A stretch of 64,000 nucleotides of DNA from Proteus appendicitidis (GCF_030271835.1 NZ_CP127389.1:3942001-4006000); one strand, 5' to 3'. Numbered from the stretch's first letter, positions 8,693-18,773 are shown. The notes: a model not told the origin generated them from the sequence alone. Program-made: numbers and translations.

Positions 8693-9588
8693 ATGAATGG
8701 TCATTATTAATCTTCACATTTATGATGAATGCGACCATTGGTCTTGCGCTAACAACAGGGCTTTTTGCTCGTCGCCTTTCTCATTATCTCAATGCAGAAA
8801 GCTACTATCGCTTTATGCTATTGGCCTTATTTGTTATTTGCGGATTGGCGGGTTTAGGCTCTATTGCCTCAATCACTCACTTAGGTGTGCCATTAAATGC
8901 CCCTAATGCGATTAGAAATGTTTTTTCTGCTTGGCTAAGTCGTGAAGTTGCCGTCACCGCTATTTTTGTTGGCGGCCTAGGCGTAACTTTTTTATGGCTC
9001 TGGCGCACTCGCAAACTCTCAATGCTGTTATTAAGCACCAGTATTCTGATTGGGCTATTTGATATTTATTGCATGGCATCGATTTATCGCCATACCTCCA
9101 TTTTGACATGGATGGACCCAAACACTTATGTGATGTTCTTCGGGGCAATGTTAACACTGGGTGCTGCTATTTTCTTTTTGCTGATCAAAGTATTACAACG
9201 CATAGGAAATAAGTTAGGTATTGAAATACCACCAGCCTCTTTCCCAATGCGCTGGAAATGGCAATTATGGGGAATAATGGCATTTAGCTTAATTGGCCGA
9301 TTACTGTATCAACCTTTTTATGAGCAATATTTAACGAGTACGCTATATAGCCAAAAATCGGTGACATTCCCGTTATCACCTATTCAAGTCTATTACTCTA
9401 TTGGTTCATTACGCACGACCTGTTGGATCTTAGCAACCTTTGCCGTATTGGCTTGTGGTTATAGTTTAGTGAAATTCCTAGCCCCTAAAAATCAAGATAA
9501 ATCAACTGAGTCTATTTTTGCACTTGGCTGTGTGATCGCCATTATCTCTGACTTTATGTTGCGCTATGTTTTCTACTCAATTCACTAA
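8689..9588 (+). CDS. dmsC: DMSO reductase membrane anchor subunit
   Basis: This 299-residue integral membrane protein has about eight hydrophobic helices, matching the DmsC anchor (about 287 residues in E. coli). It oxidises menaquinol at the cytoplasmic membrane and hands electrons to DmsB. It overlaps the dmsB stop by four bases, so it is the third gene of the operon. The sequence is hydrophobic throughout, with few recognisable motifs. The call depends on length, topology and operon position. A hairpin after its stop separates it from the chaperone gene. Confidence 0.86.
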   Translation: MNEWSLLIFTFMMNATIGLALTTGLFARRLSHYLNAESYYRFMLLALFVICGLAGLGSIASITHLGVPLNAPNAIRNVFSAWLSREVAVTAIFVGGLGVTFLWLWRTRKLSMLLLSTSILIGLFDIYCMASIYRHTSILTWMDPNTYVMFFGAMLTLGAAIFFLLIKVLQRIGNKLGIEIPPASFPMRWKWQLWGIMAFSLIGRLLYQPFYEQYLTSTLYSQKSVTFPLSPIQVYYSIGSLRTTCWILATFAVLACGYSLVKFLAPKNQDKSTESIFALGCVIAIISDFMLRYVFYSIH

Positions 9589-9620
9589 TCGTCATTGAGC
9601 ATGTTGTTTCAATAATAAAA

Positions 9621-9649
9621 AAACAAACCTCATTAACTGGGGTTTGTTT
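9621..9649 (+). terminator. Hairpin between dmsC and dmsD, probable partial terminator
   Basis: The inverted repeat AAACAAACC / GGTTTGTTT has a loop of about eleven bases and a short T tract. It ends just before the ribosome-binding site of the chaperone gene. It may reduce read-through into dmsD instead of stopping transcription fully, since no separate promoter is visible. Confidence 0.55.
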
Positions 9650-9667
9650 AAGGAAGTATCAAAAATT

Positions 9668-10237
9668 ATGAGCAGACTCTCTTATTATGCGGCTGCATTT
9701 AATTTATTGGGAATTTGTTATTTATTCCCACCTGATGATGACACCAATAAAACTGCACTCAACTTTTTTAAAACTGGGGATTTTGCAACACAGTGGCCTT
9801 GTAAAATTGAAAGTCGTTTGTGTGAACGTTTAATTGATTCCGCTTCTATCGATACAGCGCAATTAAAAAACCAATGGCAAAATCTTTTTGTTGGCCCTAA
9901 TGCATTGCCTGCCCCTCCTTGGGGTTCGGTTTATTTAGATCCTGAGGGTTTATTACAAGGGGATTCTACCCTTGCATTGAGTGAATTTTTAAAACGGGAA
10001 CGTTTAAAAGTAAACACGCCTTTTCCAGAGCCTGTTGATCATATCGGTTTGATGTTATTTCAAGCGGCAGTATTGGCATCAGAAAAAAGAGAAGACGCGG
10101 TTAATGAATTATTTTCCCTTCATTTAACCACATGGCTACCTCACTATTTAAATAAATTAAAAATGAGTGGGTATAGCCAATTTTATAGCACATTAACAGA
10201 ACTGGTAACCATCACGGTGAACGCATTCAGAAAATAG
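9668..10237 (+). CDS. dmsD: TorD/DmsD-family maturation chaperone for the molybdoenzyme
   Basis: This 189-residue, all-helical cytoplasmic chaperone has the DmsD hallmark LFVGPNALPAPPWGSVYLD (about residues 77-95), which helps bind the Tat signal peptide of DmsA, and a GDSTLAL motif (about residues 103-109) shared with E. coli DmsD. The ATG at 9668 is chosen over an upstream TTG because it gives the conserved N terminus; AGGAAG lies 11 bases upstream. It should hold DmsA unexported until its cofactor is inserted. It follows dmsC after a hairpin, so it is the likely last gene of the dms unit, expressed at lower level. Confidence 0.85.
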   Translation: MSRLSYYAAAFNLLGICYLFPPDDDTNKTALNFFKTGDFATQWPCKIESRLCERLIDSASIDTAQLKNQWQNLFVGPNALPAPPWGSVYLDPEGLLQGDSTLALSEFLKRERLKVNTPFPEPVDHIGLMLFQAAVLASEKREDAVNELFSLHLTTWLPHYLNKLKMSGYSQFYSTLTELVTITVNAFRK

Positions 10238-10275
10238 AAATCTATTAACAACTTATCATCCTAACATAATTATTT

Positions 10276-10312
10276 AAGGTAATTTGGACCACGCACCCAA
10301 ATTACCTTTTTT
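10276..10312. terminator. Bidirectional intrinsic terminator between dmsD and norR
   Basis: The 12-bp perfect arms AAGGTAATTTGG / CCAAATTACCTT are followed by a run of six T on the plus strand, with an A-containing flank on the other. It separates two convergent genes. Confidence 0.85.
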
Positions 10313-10335
10313 CATTAAGAACATCCCTTTTAAAA

Positions 10336-11853
10336 TTATGATGATTTTAATCCCAAGCGTTTTGTTAAACGACGTAAATTCGCCGGATCAAGTGATAATT
10401 CTCGCGCGGTTGCAGCCCAATTTTGGTTATTACGTAACAATGCTTGTTTAATTAAATCTCGCTGAAATTCATCCGTTGCTTCTTTTAGATTTTTTTCTTC
10501 TGAAGGTAACGTTTGAGCGCCTGAGTGAACTGGATTTTCAGCCCCCAAAGCAAAATGGCTGACTTGTAAAATAAGACTATCGGTTTTATTTCCGGCTCTT
10601 GCTAAAACAATTGCTCGGTGAATGGTATGTTCTAATTCACGCACATTACCCGGCCAAGAATAGTGCAATAAATAAAGGCGTAACTCAGGGCTAATAATCA
10701 CTTGAGTAAGATTAAAACGTTGACGATATTGCTCACAAAAATAACCCACTAAGAGCAAAATATCTTCGTCTCTTTCTCGTAATGGCGGAACATGCAAAGG
10801 AAAAATGCTTAATCGATGGAAAAGATCAGCACGGAAATTTCCCGCCAAGACTTCTTCCCATAAGTCACGATTTGTTGCGGCTAATACACGTACATTAACG
10901 CGTAAATTACGATCATCACCAATCCGTTGAATATCGCCATATTGTAAGACACGCAGTAGTTTAGCTTGGAGTGATAATGATAACTCCCCTATTTCATCAA
11001 GAAATAACGTTCCGTTATCTGCCATTTCAAATTTACCACTACGATGGCTAATTGCACCGGTAAAAGCCCCTTTTACATGCCCAAATAATTCACTTTCCGC
11101 CACGCTTTCAGGAAGTGCTGCACAATTTAAATAGACTAACGGATTATCTGCACGATTAGACATTTCATGAATGGCTTTTACCACCAGCTCTTTACCGGTT
11201 CCTGTTTCACCACTCACTAAAATATTCATATCAGCGGGAGCAACAATTTCTATCTCTTTTTTCAGTTGCATCATCGAAGACGATAAACCAATAATTTCTG
11301 TTTTGACTGTGGGCTTAAACGTATTGGTTGGCGTAAATAACATATTTTGATTTTCGAGTTGCTCAATCAATAACGCATTATTTAATGCCCCAGAGGTTAA
11401 TGCGGCAATTAAACGTAATTCTTCATCACTAAAGGTATCAAACTGATGAGGGTCCATTCCATCAAGCGTTAACGTACCAATTAAATCTTGTCCCGCAAAT
11501 AATGGTAATCCGACACAAGCATGAACTTTTAAATGTTCTCTATCTGGAATAAGCCCATCATAAGGATCGGGTAAATCACTGTCTGCTGGGAAGCGAACCA
11601 CATCGCCTGCTCGCGCGATAGTTTCAAGACGAGGATGCCCTTCAAGTAAAAATCGCCGACCTAAAACATCAGGGACAAGGCCATCTATAGCTAATGGAAT
11701 AAACTGATGAGGCTCATAACGAAGCAACGCTGCTGCATCGCAATTTAGCACTTGCCGTAGTGTCGTCACCAGCCGTTGAAACCTATCTTGATGACCTACA
11801 TCTTTTTGTAATTCAATGGCAATTTTAGCCAGCACATCAACAGAAAAACCCAT
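10336..11853 (-). CDS. norR: NorR, nitric-oxide-sensing sigma-54 activator
   Basis: This is a 505-residue enhancer-binding protein. An N-terminal GAF domain (about residues 1-165) binds nitric oxide through a mononuclear iron in E. coli NorR. The AAA+ domain (about 185-420) has Walker A GETGTGKE and the sigma-54 contact loop GAFTGA. The C-terminal Fis-type helix-turn-helix ends with [19 protein letters not shown]. The ATG has a strong GAGGTG ribosome-binding site. It is divergent from norV, and three NorR boxes lie between them. On sensing NO it should activate norV-norW-ytfE. Length and motifs match E. coli NorR (504 residues). Confidence 0.95.
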   Translation of the reverse strand: MGFSVDVLAKIAIELQKDVGHQDRFQRLVTTLRQVLNCDAAALLRYEPHQFIPLAIDGLVPDVLGRRFLLEGHPRLETIARAGDVVRFPADSDLPDPYDGLIPDREHLKVHACVGLPLFAGQDLIGTLTLDGMDPHQFDTFSDEELRLIAALTSGALNNALLIEQLENQNMLFTPTNTFKPTVKTEIIGLSSSMMQLKKEIEIVAPADMNILVSGETGTGKELVVKAIHEMSNRADNPLVYLNCAALPESVAESELFGHVKGAFTGAISHRSGKFEMADNGTLFLDEIGELSLSLQAKLLRVLQYGDIQRIGDDRNLRVNVRVLAATNRDLWEEVLAGNFRADLFHRLSIFPLHVPPLRERDEDILLLVGYFCEQYRQRFNLTQVIISPELRLYLLHYSWPGNVRELEHTIHRAIVLARAGNKTDSLILQVSHFALGAENPVHSGAQTLPSEEKNLKEATDEFQRDLIKQALLRNNQNWAATARELSLDPANLRRLTKRLGLKSS

Positions 11854-11867
11854 AAAAACACCTCATA

Positions 11868-11922
11868 GTCATTATGACTGTTATTATGGTCATTTTGACA
11901 TGATAAAGATAGTCATATTGAC
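11868..11922. promoter_or_regulatory. Three NorR enhancer sites
   Basis: Three copies of GTCA-N3-TGAC, matching the NorR consensus GT-N7-AC, occur at 11868-11878, 11889-11899 and 11912-11922. They read GTCATTATGAC, GTCATTTTGAC and GTCATATTGAC, with start-to-start spacing of 21 and 23 bases. E. coli norV also has three NorR sites upstream of its sigma-54 promoter. Their position close to the norR start also suggests autoregulation. Confidence 0.92.
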
Positions 11923-11975
11923 AACATTAAAATCACCAAAAAATAAAAACCATTTGAAAACAACAAGATAAAAAC

Positions 11976-11990
11976 TGGCACGCTTCTTGA
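11976..11990 (+). promoter_or_regulatory. Sigma-54 promoter of norVW-ytfE
   Basis: The sequence TGGCACGCTTCTTGA fits the -24/-12 sigma-54 pattern TGGCAC-N5-TTGC except for A in place of the last C. It lies 67 bases before the norV start and downstream of the three NorR boxes, at the usual enhancer distance. Confidence 0.85.
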
Positions 11991-12042
11991 TTATATCAAT
12001 ACATATCCCTATGAAAAGATTAATGAGAAGGAACAATACAAA

Positions 12043-13491
12043 ATGGCTATTCATGTTAAAAACAATGTTAATTGGGTTGGACAACGTGACTGGGAAGTTC
12101 GTGATTTTCATGGCACTGAATACAAAACATTATTAGGCAGTAGCTACAACAGTTACCTAATACGTGAAGAAAAAAATGTGCTTATTGATACGGTTGATCA
12201 TAAATTTAGCCGTGAATTTGTGCAAAATTTGCGCATACAAATTGCTCTGGAAGAGATTGACTACATTATTATTAATCATGCAGAAGAAGATCACGCTGGC
12301 GCACTCACTGAGCTAATGTCTTTTATTCCTAATACCCCCATTTACTGCACAGCAAATGCCATTGATTCAATCAATGGTCATCACCATCATCCTGAATGGA
12401 ATTTTAATATCGTTAAAACAGGCGATAGCCTAGATATTGGTAATGGCAAACAACTCATTTTTGTTGAAACGCCAATGTTACATTGGCCTGACAGCATGAT
12501 GACTTATTTAACGGGTGATGCGATTTTATTTAGTAACGATGCCTTTGGTCAGCACTATTGTGATGAACGTTTATTTAACGATGAAGTTGACCAAACAGAA
12601 TTATTTGAGCAATGCCAACGCTATTACGCCAATATTTTGACGCCATTTAGTCGCCTTGTAACACCCAAAATTAATGAAATTTTAGGCTTTAACTTACCTG
12701 TTGATATGATTGCTACTTCTCACGGTGTGGTATGGCGTGATAATCCAACGCAAATCGTTGAATTATATTTAAAATGGGCAGCAGACTATCAAGAAGATCG
12801 CATCACTATTTTCTATGACACCATGTCAAACAATACACGAATGATGGCAGATGCGATTGCACAAGGTATCAACGAAATTGATCCGAATGTGTTTGTAAAA
12901 AGCTACAATGTCGCCAAAAGTGATAAAAATGACATTATCACTAGTGCTTTTCGTTCTAAGGGTGTGTTAGTCGGTTCATCGACAATGAATAATGTGATGA
13001 TGCCAAAAATTGCAGCGATGCTTGAAGAGATGACAGGCTTACGTTTTCGTAATAAAAAAGCGGCAGCTTTCGGGAGTTATGGTTGGAATGGTGGCGCTGT
13101 TGATCGCATTCAAACTCGCTTGATGGATGCCGGATTTGAAACCGCACTGGCGCTAAAAACCAAATGGCGTCCAGATATGCAAGCTCAAGAGATTTGTCGT
13201 GAATATGGTCGTGAAATTGCACGTCAATGGGCTTTAGCACCACTTCCTTCAACTCAATCTTGTTGCACAACCTCATCACAACCTGAAATTGCCACAAATG
13301 TTGAAGCGGTAGATTTAGGTCCATGTATGCAATGCAGCGTGTGCCAATGGATTTACGATCCGGCAATAGGCGAACCCATGCAAAACGTTCAACCTAATAC
13401 GCCATGGAGCGAAGTTCCTGATAGCTTCTTATGCCCTGAGTGCTCATTAGGAAAAGATGTCTTTGATGCGCTGGCAAAGGAGGCAAAATGA
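12043..13491 (+). CDS. norV: Anaerobic nitric oxide reductase flavorubredoxin
   Basis: This 482-residue cytoplasmic enzyme reduces nitric oxide to nitrous oxide under anaerobic conditions. Residues about 1-250 form a metallo-beta-lactamase-like domain with the di-iron motif [10 protein letters not shown]. Residues about 254-400 form a flavodoxin domain ([20 protein letters not shown]). The C-terminal rubredoxin domain has two Cys pairs, [13 protein letters not shown] and [13 protein letters not shown]. This order is the E. coli NorV layout. The gene is first in norV-norW-ytfE, under the sigma-54 promoter and NorR boxes, and overlaps norW by four bases. A good AGAAGGA ribosome-binding site precedes the ATG. 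Confidence 0.96.
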   Translation: MAIHVKNNVNWVGQRDWEVRDFHGTEYKTLLGSSYNSYLIREEKNVLIDTVDHKFSREFVQNLRIQIALEEIDYIIINHAEEDHAGALTELMSFIPNTPIYCTANAIDSINGHHHHPEWNFNIVKTGDSLDIGNGKQLIFVETPMLHWPDSMMTYLTGDAILFSNDAFGQHYCDERLFNDEVDQTELFEQCQRYYANILTPFSRLVTPKINEILGFNLPVDMIATSHGVVWRDNPTQIVELYLKWAADYQEDRITIFYDTMSNNTRMMADAIAQGINEIDPNVFVKSYNVAKSDKNDIITSAFRSKGVLVGSSTMNNVMMPKIAAMLEEMTGLRFRNKKAAAFGSYGWNGGAVDRIQTRLMDAGFETALALKTKWRPDMQAQEICREYGREIARQWALAPLPSTQSCCTTSSQPEIATNVEAVDLGPCMQCSVCQWIYDPAIGEPMQNVQPNTPWSEVPDSFLCPECSLGKDVFDALAKEAK

Positions 13492-14642
13492 GTGCAGACC
13501 TTCTCAATAATGGGATTGTAATTATTGGTGCAGGCTTTGCCGCACGCCAATTAGTCAAAAATATTCGCAAATTTAATACCGATATTCCCATTACTCTCAT
13601 TGCTTCAGATAGCATTGATGAATATAACAAGCCAGATTTAAGCCATGTGATTAGTCAGGCTCAAACTGCAGATGATTTAACAAAACAAACAGCGGAAGAC
13701 TTTGCACAACAGTATCAATTAGCGATTTATCCTTATACACAAATTATTGATATTAATACGGATGAAAAACGTATTCAGAGCGCCCAAGGTGAGCAATGGT
13801 ATTACGATAAATTGATATTAGCGACAGGAGCTAAAACTTATTGCCCTGCTATTTCAGGTCATGAGTTAATGTTTACGCTTAATAGCCAACAAGAGTATCG
13901 AACTTATCAGGTACAAATTCATCAAGCTAAACGTATATTAATTTTAGGTGCAGGATTAATTGGCACTGAATTAGCCATGGATTTTAGTCGGGCAGGCAAA
14001 GAGGTGATCCTTGCCGATATTTCAGGGCAATTATTATCTTCTCTGATCCCCTCCGATCTCAGTGGTCGCTTACAATCGAGCCTCACTGAAATTGGTGTTC
14101 AATTAATGCTTAAATCACCGTTACAGTCATTAACACAAACAGATAACGGAATTTTAGCGACATTTAATCAGCATCATCAATTAACCGTTGATTGTGTTAT
14201 TGCCGCAACAGGGCTTGCGCCGAATATAGCGCTTGCTCATTTGGCAGGTTTACATACTGACCGTGGGATTATTGTGAATGAATATCTACAAAGTAGTGAC
14301 AAAGATATTTATGCCTTAGGTGATTGTGCACAAATCAAGGGAAATTTATTACCTTTTTTACAGCCCATCCAATTAAGTGCGATGCATTTAGCAAAATCAC
14401 TTGTAGGTGAAAATAATGCGCCTCTTAATTTACCGCCAATGATTATTCGGGTGAAAACACCGTTAATGCCTCTACATCTTGCCGGTGAAACCGCGCGTAA
14501 TGACTTAACGTGGAATATTAACACAACACAATCGGGTGTTATCGCTAAAGGCTTTGATCAAAATGACGTATTACGTGCCTTTGTGGTAACAGAAGAGCAG
14601 GTAAAAGAAGCTTTTACATTATTGCGAGCGCTGTCCGCTTAA
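13488..14642 (+). CDS. norW: NADH:flavorubredoxin oxidoreductase
   Basis: This 384-residue FAD enzyme passes electrons from NADH to the rubredoxin domain of NorV. It shows an N-terminal FAD-binding motif ([14 protein letters not shown]), the NAD-binding motif [17 protein letters not shown] (about residues 145-161) and the GD box [11 protein letters not shown] (about residue 280). E. coli NorW (377 residues) is similar in length. Its ATG overlaps the norV stop, so the pair is translationally coupled. It is induced with norV by NO through NorR. A rubredoxin reductase of another type is possible by fold, but the position settles it. Confidence 0.94.
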   Translation: MSADLLNNGIVIIGAGFAARQLVKNIRKFNTDIPITLIASDSIDEYNKPDLSHVISQAQTADDLTKQTAEDFAQQYQLAIYPYTQIIDINTDEKRIQSAQGEQWYYDKLILATGAKTYCPAISGHELMFTLNSQQEYRTYQVQIHQAKRILILGAGLIGTELAMDFSRAGKEVILADISGQLLSSLIPSDLSGRLQSSLTEIGVQLMLKSPLQSLTQTDNGILATFNQHHQLTVDCVIAATGLAPNIALAHLAGLHTDRGIIVNEYLQSSDKDIYALGDCAQIKGNLLPFLQPIQLSAMHLAKSLVGENNAPLNLPPMIIRVKTPLMPLHLAGETARNDLTWNINTTQSGVIAKGFDQNDVLRAFVVTEEQVKEAFTLLRALSA

Positions 14643-14667
14643 TTTAAATAACATACGAGATACTGAT

Positions 14668-15330
14668 ATGAATTTACGTGATAAACCTCTCGGCCAACTG
14701 GCTTTATCTATTTCAGGTGCCAGTGCCATATTTCGTCAATATAACCTCGACTTTTGCTGTGGAGGGAAAAGAACATTAAGTAAATCTGCAGAAAAAGCAG
14801 GACTTAATATTGATGAAATTGAAAATAAACTTATCGCCCTTTCAGAACAACCTTTAGAAAAAGATTGGCGACAAGCACCATTAAGTGAAATTATTGATTT
14901 TATTATTGTTCGTTATCATGACAAGCACAGAGCGCAATTACCAGAGCTTATTCTACAAGCAGAAAAAGTAGAGCGGGTTCATGAAGCAAAACCGACTGTT
15001 CCGAAAGGACTAGCTCGTCAATTAACACTATTATTAGATGAACTGACAAGCCATATGATGAAAGAAGAACGCATTCTCTTTCCTATGATAAAAAATGGAT
15101 TAGGAAGCCAAGCCAGTGCTCCCATTAGTGTTATGGAACACGAACATGATGATGCAGGAGAAATTGTTGAAGTAATTAAGTTTATTACCAAAAACGTTAC
15201 ACCACCACCTGAAGCCTGTACCACATGGCGAGTGCTTTATAATGGTATTAATGAGTTTATTGATGACTTAATGAATCATATTAGCTTAGAAAACAACTTA
15301 TTATTTCCAAGAGCATTAGCGGGCGAGTAA
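14668..15330 (+). CDS. ytfE: Di-iron iron-sulfur cluster repair protein (RIC family)
   Basis: This 220-residue hemerythrin-like di-iron protein restores Fe-S clusters damaged by nitrosative stress. The N-terminal short domain has the family motif FCCGGKRTL (about residues 30-38). The rest has the His/Glu ligands of the RIC fold, including [13 protein letters not shown] and [10 protein letters not shown]. In E. coli ytfE stands alone and is controlled by NsrR. Here it follows norW by 25 bases with no hairpin between, so it is probably co-transcribed with the nitric oxide reductase under NorR. That joins detoxification and repair in one unit. A terminator follows. Confidence 0.93.
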   Translation: MNLRDKPLGQLALSISGASAIFRQYNLDFCCGGKRTLSKSAEKAGLNIDEIENKLIALSEQPLEKDWRQAPLSEIIDFIIVRYHDKHRAQLPELILQAEKVERVHEAKPTVPKGLARQLTLLLDELTSHMMKEERILFPMIKNGLGSQASAPISVMEHEHDDAGEIVEVIKFITKNVTPPPEACTTWRVLYNGINEFIDDLMNHISLENNLLFPRALAGE

Positions 15331-15341
15331 TAGTTCACACA

Positions 15342-15370
15342 CAGGGGATTTCATCATCCCCTGCTATTTT
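15342..15370 (+). terminator. Intrinsic terminator of the nor-ytfE operon
   Basis: The inverted repeat CAGGGGAT / ATCCCCTG has a six-base loop and is followed by CTATTTTTA. It ends norVW-ytfE and precedes the convergent LacI-type gene. Confidence 0.82.
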
Positions 15371-15388
15371 TATAGTGACCAATAAAAT

Positions 15389-17596
15389 CTACCGCTCACC
15401 TTGAGTATCTATCAACAAACGCTGATTTATATATTCGATAGTCTCATCTATCGTCATAATATTATTAACAACATTAGTGATCCCTTGTCCGATAATAATT
15501 TCGGCTTGGCGTAAATTAAATAACTTACCATTAGGTACCGAAGATTCGCGTATTCCCTTATTAATTTCTTGATAAGCCAATGTCATCCATGGGTAACGAT
15601 GGCTAATTTCTTGGTTATGGCTGAAATTTTGGTGATTACTGTTCCCACCTAATAAAATAAGGTGATCCATTACCATTGGGGAATAAAGCCAGCGATAAAA
15701 TTGCTCTGCATATTGTGATTTTTGGCTATACCGCGAAACGCCTAATACACCACCGCCTAATTGTGGAATACTTCCGGGAACCGGTGCAAAACCCGTTTTA
15801 GGTAAAATATTGCTATGAGCGACATCATTAAATAAATTCATATAAGCGATCAGCATAGCAAGATGCCCTTGCTCAAATAGCCTAACCGACTCACTCCACC
15901 ATTTATTATGAATATTCTCAGTGATCGACAACTGTTTTAAATATTCTTCTAATATTTCACCTGCTAAAGGCATTTCTAATCTAGGAATATTATGACTTCC
16001 GATTAAACACCCACCTTTGGCGTAATAACGTAATAGATACTCTGTTGCAATCAGCCCTGCACTGCCCAATGTTGTTGAAGCGCCCATTGGGCGGCTTAAT
16101 TGCCCTTCTTCATATTGTTCAGTAAAGAACTGCGTTACATTATCGTATTCTTCAAATGTTGTCGGTACGGTTAATTCATTACCTGTTTTTTCGTAATACA
16201 TTCTTTTTAAAATAGGATCTTCAAACAAGTCTTTTCGATAAAACAGAAGTTGCGCACTAGCATCAAAAGGCATGGCATAAGCAACATTATTCACTAAGCT
16301 AAATTTCTGCTGAGTAGGCAGTGAAAAATTATTTAATAAGTCCGTTAGCCCATGACCAATCTTATCTAATGGCTGTAATATTCTTTCCGCAAACCAAGGA
16401 AAACAGGCCATATCAATACGCAATAAATCATAATAGGGATGTAAATGTAACTGACTTAAAATTTGATAGACTTCATCGTAAGGATGTATCGCTAAATTAA
16501 CTTTAATTCCTGTTTGACGATAAAAATGAGGCAGCAGTTTTTTTAATGCACTCGTTGAAGGGCTAGGTAAAATCAGTAAATTAAGACTGATATCTGCTTT
16601 ATCCTCACTGATAACGGCTGGCGTTAAAGTATAAAGATGGTCACTTTGATTACGCACACAAGTCACATTAATTTCCGTTATTTCACTCTCATCCTCAGCT
16701 TGCATTAATGCATCCATCACTTCTAATCCAAGTTGAGCGTAATTCATTGGAAAGCAATACAACCCTTTTAATACAGGTGGAATATTGTCGCTCAATGCAA
16801 AAATAGGTGGACAATCATTATGACTACCGAAATAGCTCGCTTGCGTTAAATAACGTGCTTTTTCTATATCTTGAGCGATAAATATGTCTGGGATTTGCTC
16901 TAGAGAAAAGAAATCAAACGCAATTTTATAACTCTCTTCATCGGATGCACAAAGCACCACATGTTTTTTATTGGGCGCATTCTCTAAAAGTCGATTTTGT
17001 AATTCATTGGCAAAGTTTTGATTATTTAAATAATCGCGACTCCCCATAAAAATACCCACTAATTGACCTGTCGTTTTTGCAACCTGTTGGCAAATAGCTT
17101 CTGCTGCTTGAGCAAAGTCGAGTGTGAAGGAACGTTGAGCATTAAGAGGTTGGCGATAAACAAATGCAACTTGAGAAGGTGATAATTTTAACGTGTCAAA
17201 ATAGATATTTGCATCTTTGAGGCAACTAACGGTGACCACTTGTTTATAGCCACCCGCAGCAATTTTCTGTAATACCTCTAATTCTGTGGTTTCAAGATCG
17301 TCTGTTAAAAACAGATCGTAAGTAATCTCAGGAAAGTGAGCAATAGACTGCCTTAACGAATTAAAGAAAACAGCATATTTTTCAGAAACTAATTGGGGTA
17401 AAAGTATCGCAATTTTATGGCTTTTATTAGCTCTTAACAGTTGGGCCTGCGTATTTAATTGATAGCCCATTTGTTTGGCGGCTTGATACACAGCTTCAAT
17501 TTTCTCAACACTTACATTTCCACGTTTATTCAATACGTTAGAAACCGTTCCATGAGAGACACCTGCTAGTTTTGCAATATCTTTAATCGTTGCCAT
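15389..17596 (-). CDS. LacI-type regulator fused to an ABC-type solute-binding domain
   Basis: This 735-residue protein is more than twice the usual LacI length (about 340). Residues 1-55 are a LacI helix-turn-helix (ATIKDIAKLAGVSHGTVSNV). Residues about 62-315 look like the LacI periplasmic-binding-like sensor fold (HKIAILLPQL at its start). From about residue 330 to the end it resembles family-1 extracellular solute-binding proteins, with features such as YAMPFDASAQLLFYRKDLFED and NKWWSESVRLFEQGHLAML. There is no signal peptide at the fusion, so this domain should work in the cytoplasm as a second ligand sensor. It is divergent from the phnP-like operon, with two matched operators between. 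I do not know its ligand; a sugar, nucleoside or phosphosugar is likely. Confidence 0.82.
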   Translation of the reverse strand: MATIKDIAKLAGVSHGTVSNVLNKRGNVSVEKIEAVYQAAKQMGYQLNTQAQLLRANKSHKIAILLPQLVSEKYAVFFNSLRQSIAHFPEITYDLFLTDDLETTELEVLQKIAAGGYKQVVTVSCLKDANIYFDTLKLSPSQVAFVYRQPLNAQRSFTLDFAQAAEAICQQVAKTTGQLVGIFMGSRDYLNNQNFANELQNRLLENAPNKKHVVLCASDEESYKIAFDFFSLEQIPDIFIAQDIEKARYLTQASYFGSHNDCPPIFALSDNIPPVLKGLYCFPMNYAQLGLEVMDALMQAEDESEITEINVTCVRNQSDHLYTLTPAVISEDKADISLNLLILPSPSTSALKKLLPHFYRQTGIKVNLAIHPYDEVYQILSQLHLHPYYDLLRIDMACFPWFAERILQPLDKIGHGLTDLLNNFSLPTQQKFSLVNNVAYAMPFDASAQLLFYRKDLFEDPILKRMYYEKTGNELTVPTTFEEYDNVTQFFTEQYEEGQLSRPMGASTTLGSAGLIATEYLLRYYAKGGCLIGSHNIPRLEMPLAGEILEEYLKQLSITENIHNKWWSESVRLFEQGHLAMLIAYMNLFNDVAHSNILPKTGFAPVPGSIPQLGGGVLGVSRYSQKSQYAEQFYRWLYSPMVMDHLILLGGNSNHQNFSHNQEISHRYPWMTLAYQEINKGIRESSVPNGKLFNLRQAEIIIGQGITNVVNNIMTIDETIEYINQRLLIDTQGER

Positions 17597-17670
17597 TGAC
17601 CTTTTTCCATCTCAATTTCTGCTTTTACTAGCATACCTGAATTATTTATCCCGACTACCGCTAATTAATT

Positions 17671-17865
17671 TGAACGTTCCATTTCTAATTTGTTTATAAA
17701 ATAAGCGTTTGTTTCTTGTCTCAAATAAATGATTATCAATATCAATTAAAATTTATTTCAATAATAATCAATAAGATAATAAATTTAATTTGAATAAGAT
17801 CACTGATCTGATCTTCATTTATTGGCAAACAATTCTCATCACTTTATTATTGGAACGTTCAAATT
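17671..17865. promoter_or_regulatory. Twin LacI-type operators and promoter of the phnP-like operon
   Basis: Two operators with a GAACGTTC core (LacI-family palindrome with central CG) lie at 17672-17679 and 17853-17860. Over 15 bases they are exact reverse complements of each other (AATTTGAACGTTCCA and TGGAACGTTCAAATT). Their centres are 181 bp apart. The right copy lies directly after a good sigma-70 promoter: TTGGCA (17822-17827), a 17-base spacer and TATTAT (17845-17850). So it covers the expected start site. A further palindrome, AAGATCA-N6-TGATCTT (17796-17815), lies upstream of the -35 and may be an activator site. Two sites suggest looping repression. Confidence 0.75.
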
Positions 17866-17941
17866 TATCTATGTCTTATAGATAGCCAACACCAGATAAT
17901 TAATAAAATCATAATAAAACAATAGGATAAGGGGATTTCTT

Positions 17942-18763
17942 ATGAAACTTCATTTTTTAGGGACGGCTGCCTCAGAAGGCATACCCAATCCCTTCTGCCG
18001 TTGTGAACACTGCCTGAAAGCAAGAGAGCTTGGTGGGAAAGATATCAGAACCCACTCTTCTGCCATTGTTGATGACATTATGTTAATCGACGTATCACCT
18101 ACATTTAGCTACCAACTAATGCGCGATGGGATGGATGCTACCCGTTTTGAAAGCCTTCTATTCACTCATACGCATCCTGATCATTTCAATGTTGGCGATC
18201 TGTTTAGCCGAATGGAAGGTTATGGTTTTGAAATTAACCATCCTCTTCATATTTTTGGTAATGATCGCGCAATTAATGGTTGTATCGAAGTTTTACCCGG
18301 TTACAGCAAAGCGCGTTTTGCTTTCCACTGCTTAATTCCTTTTGTTACGGTAGAAAGAAACGGTTATAAAATTACGCCATTACTCGCGAATCATGCGAAA
18401 TGGGAACTTTGCTATGTTTATCATATTGAGAAAGATGGCAAGGTTATTTTCTATGGTCACGATTCTGGTTGGTTCCCTGAATTAACGTGGAAATGGTTAG
18501 AAAATAAACCACTTGATATCGTTGTGTTTGAATGTACTTATGGGCTAAATGGTAAAGATTGTACTGATAATCATATGAGCCTCGAAACCGTATTTGCAGC
18601 AAAAGAAAAACTGCAACAGCAAGGTTGTTTACATCAAGATACACAAATTGCCGTTTCGCATATTTCACATAGCGGTAAATTGCTTCACCATGAATTAGAA
18701 GCTGTTTGTGCTCCTCACAATATCCGCGTTGCCTACGACGGATTAACGTTAGAAACAAATTAA
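17942..18763 (+). CDS. MBL-fold hydrolase related to PhnP cyclic phosphodiesterase
   Basis: This is a 273-residue metallo-beta-lactamase-fold enzyme. The metal motif THTHPDH is at about residues 76-82. The N-terminal Cys-rich loop CRCEHC resembles the structural metal site of PhnP (CECAAC in E. coli), and later ligands are likely in FYGHDSGW and SHISHSGK. PhnP cleaves cyclic ribose phosphates formed in phosphonate degradation, but no phn genes are present here. It is the first gene of an operon with a nucleoside/sugar permease and lies under the LacI-fusion operators. So it may open a cyclic phosphate or similar ester in a carbohydrate or nucleoside pathway. The substrate is not known. Confidence 0.78.
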   Translation: MKLHFLGTAASEGIPNPFCRCEHCLKARELGGKDIRTHSSAIVDDIMLIDVSPTFSYQLMRDGMDATRFESLLFTHTHPDHFNVGDLFSRMEGYGFEINHPLHIFGNDRAINGCIEVLPGYSKARFAFHCLIPFVTVERNGYKITPLLANHAKWELCYVYHIEKDGKVIFYGHDSGWFPELTWKWLENKPLDIVVFECTYGLNGKDCTDNHMSLETVFAAKEKLQQQGCLHQDTQIAVSHISHSGKLLHHELEAVCAPHNIRVAYDGLTLETN

Positions 18764-18773
18764 GAGGAGAACG

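Noticed and set aside
12956..13366. A 136-codon frame antisense to norV
   Set aside because: norV is full length with all three domains; the frame is a shadow on the other strand.
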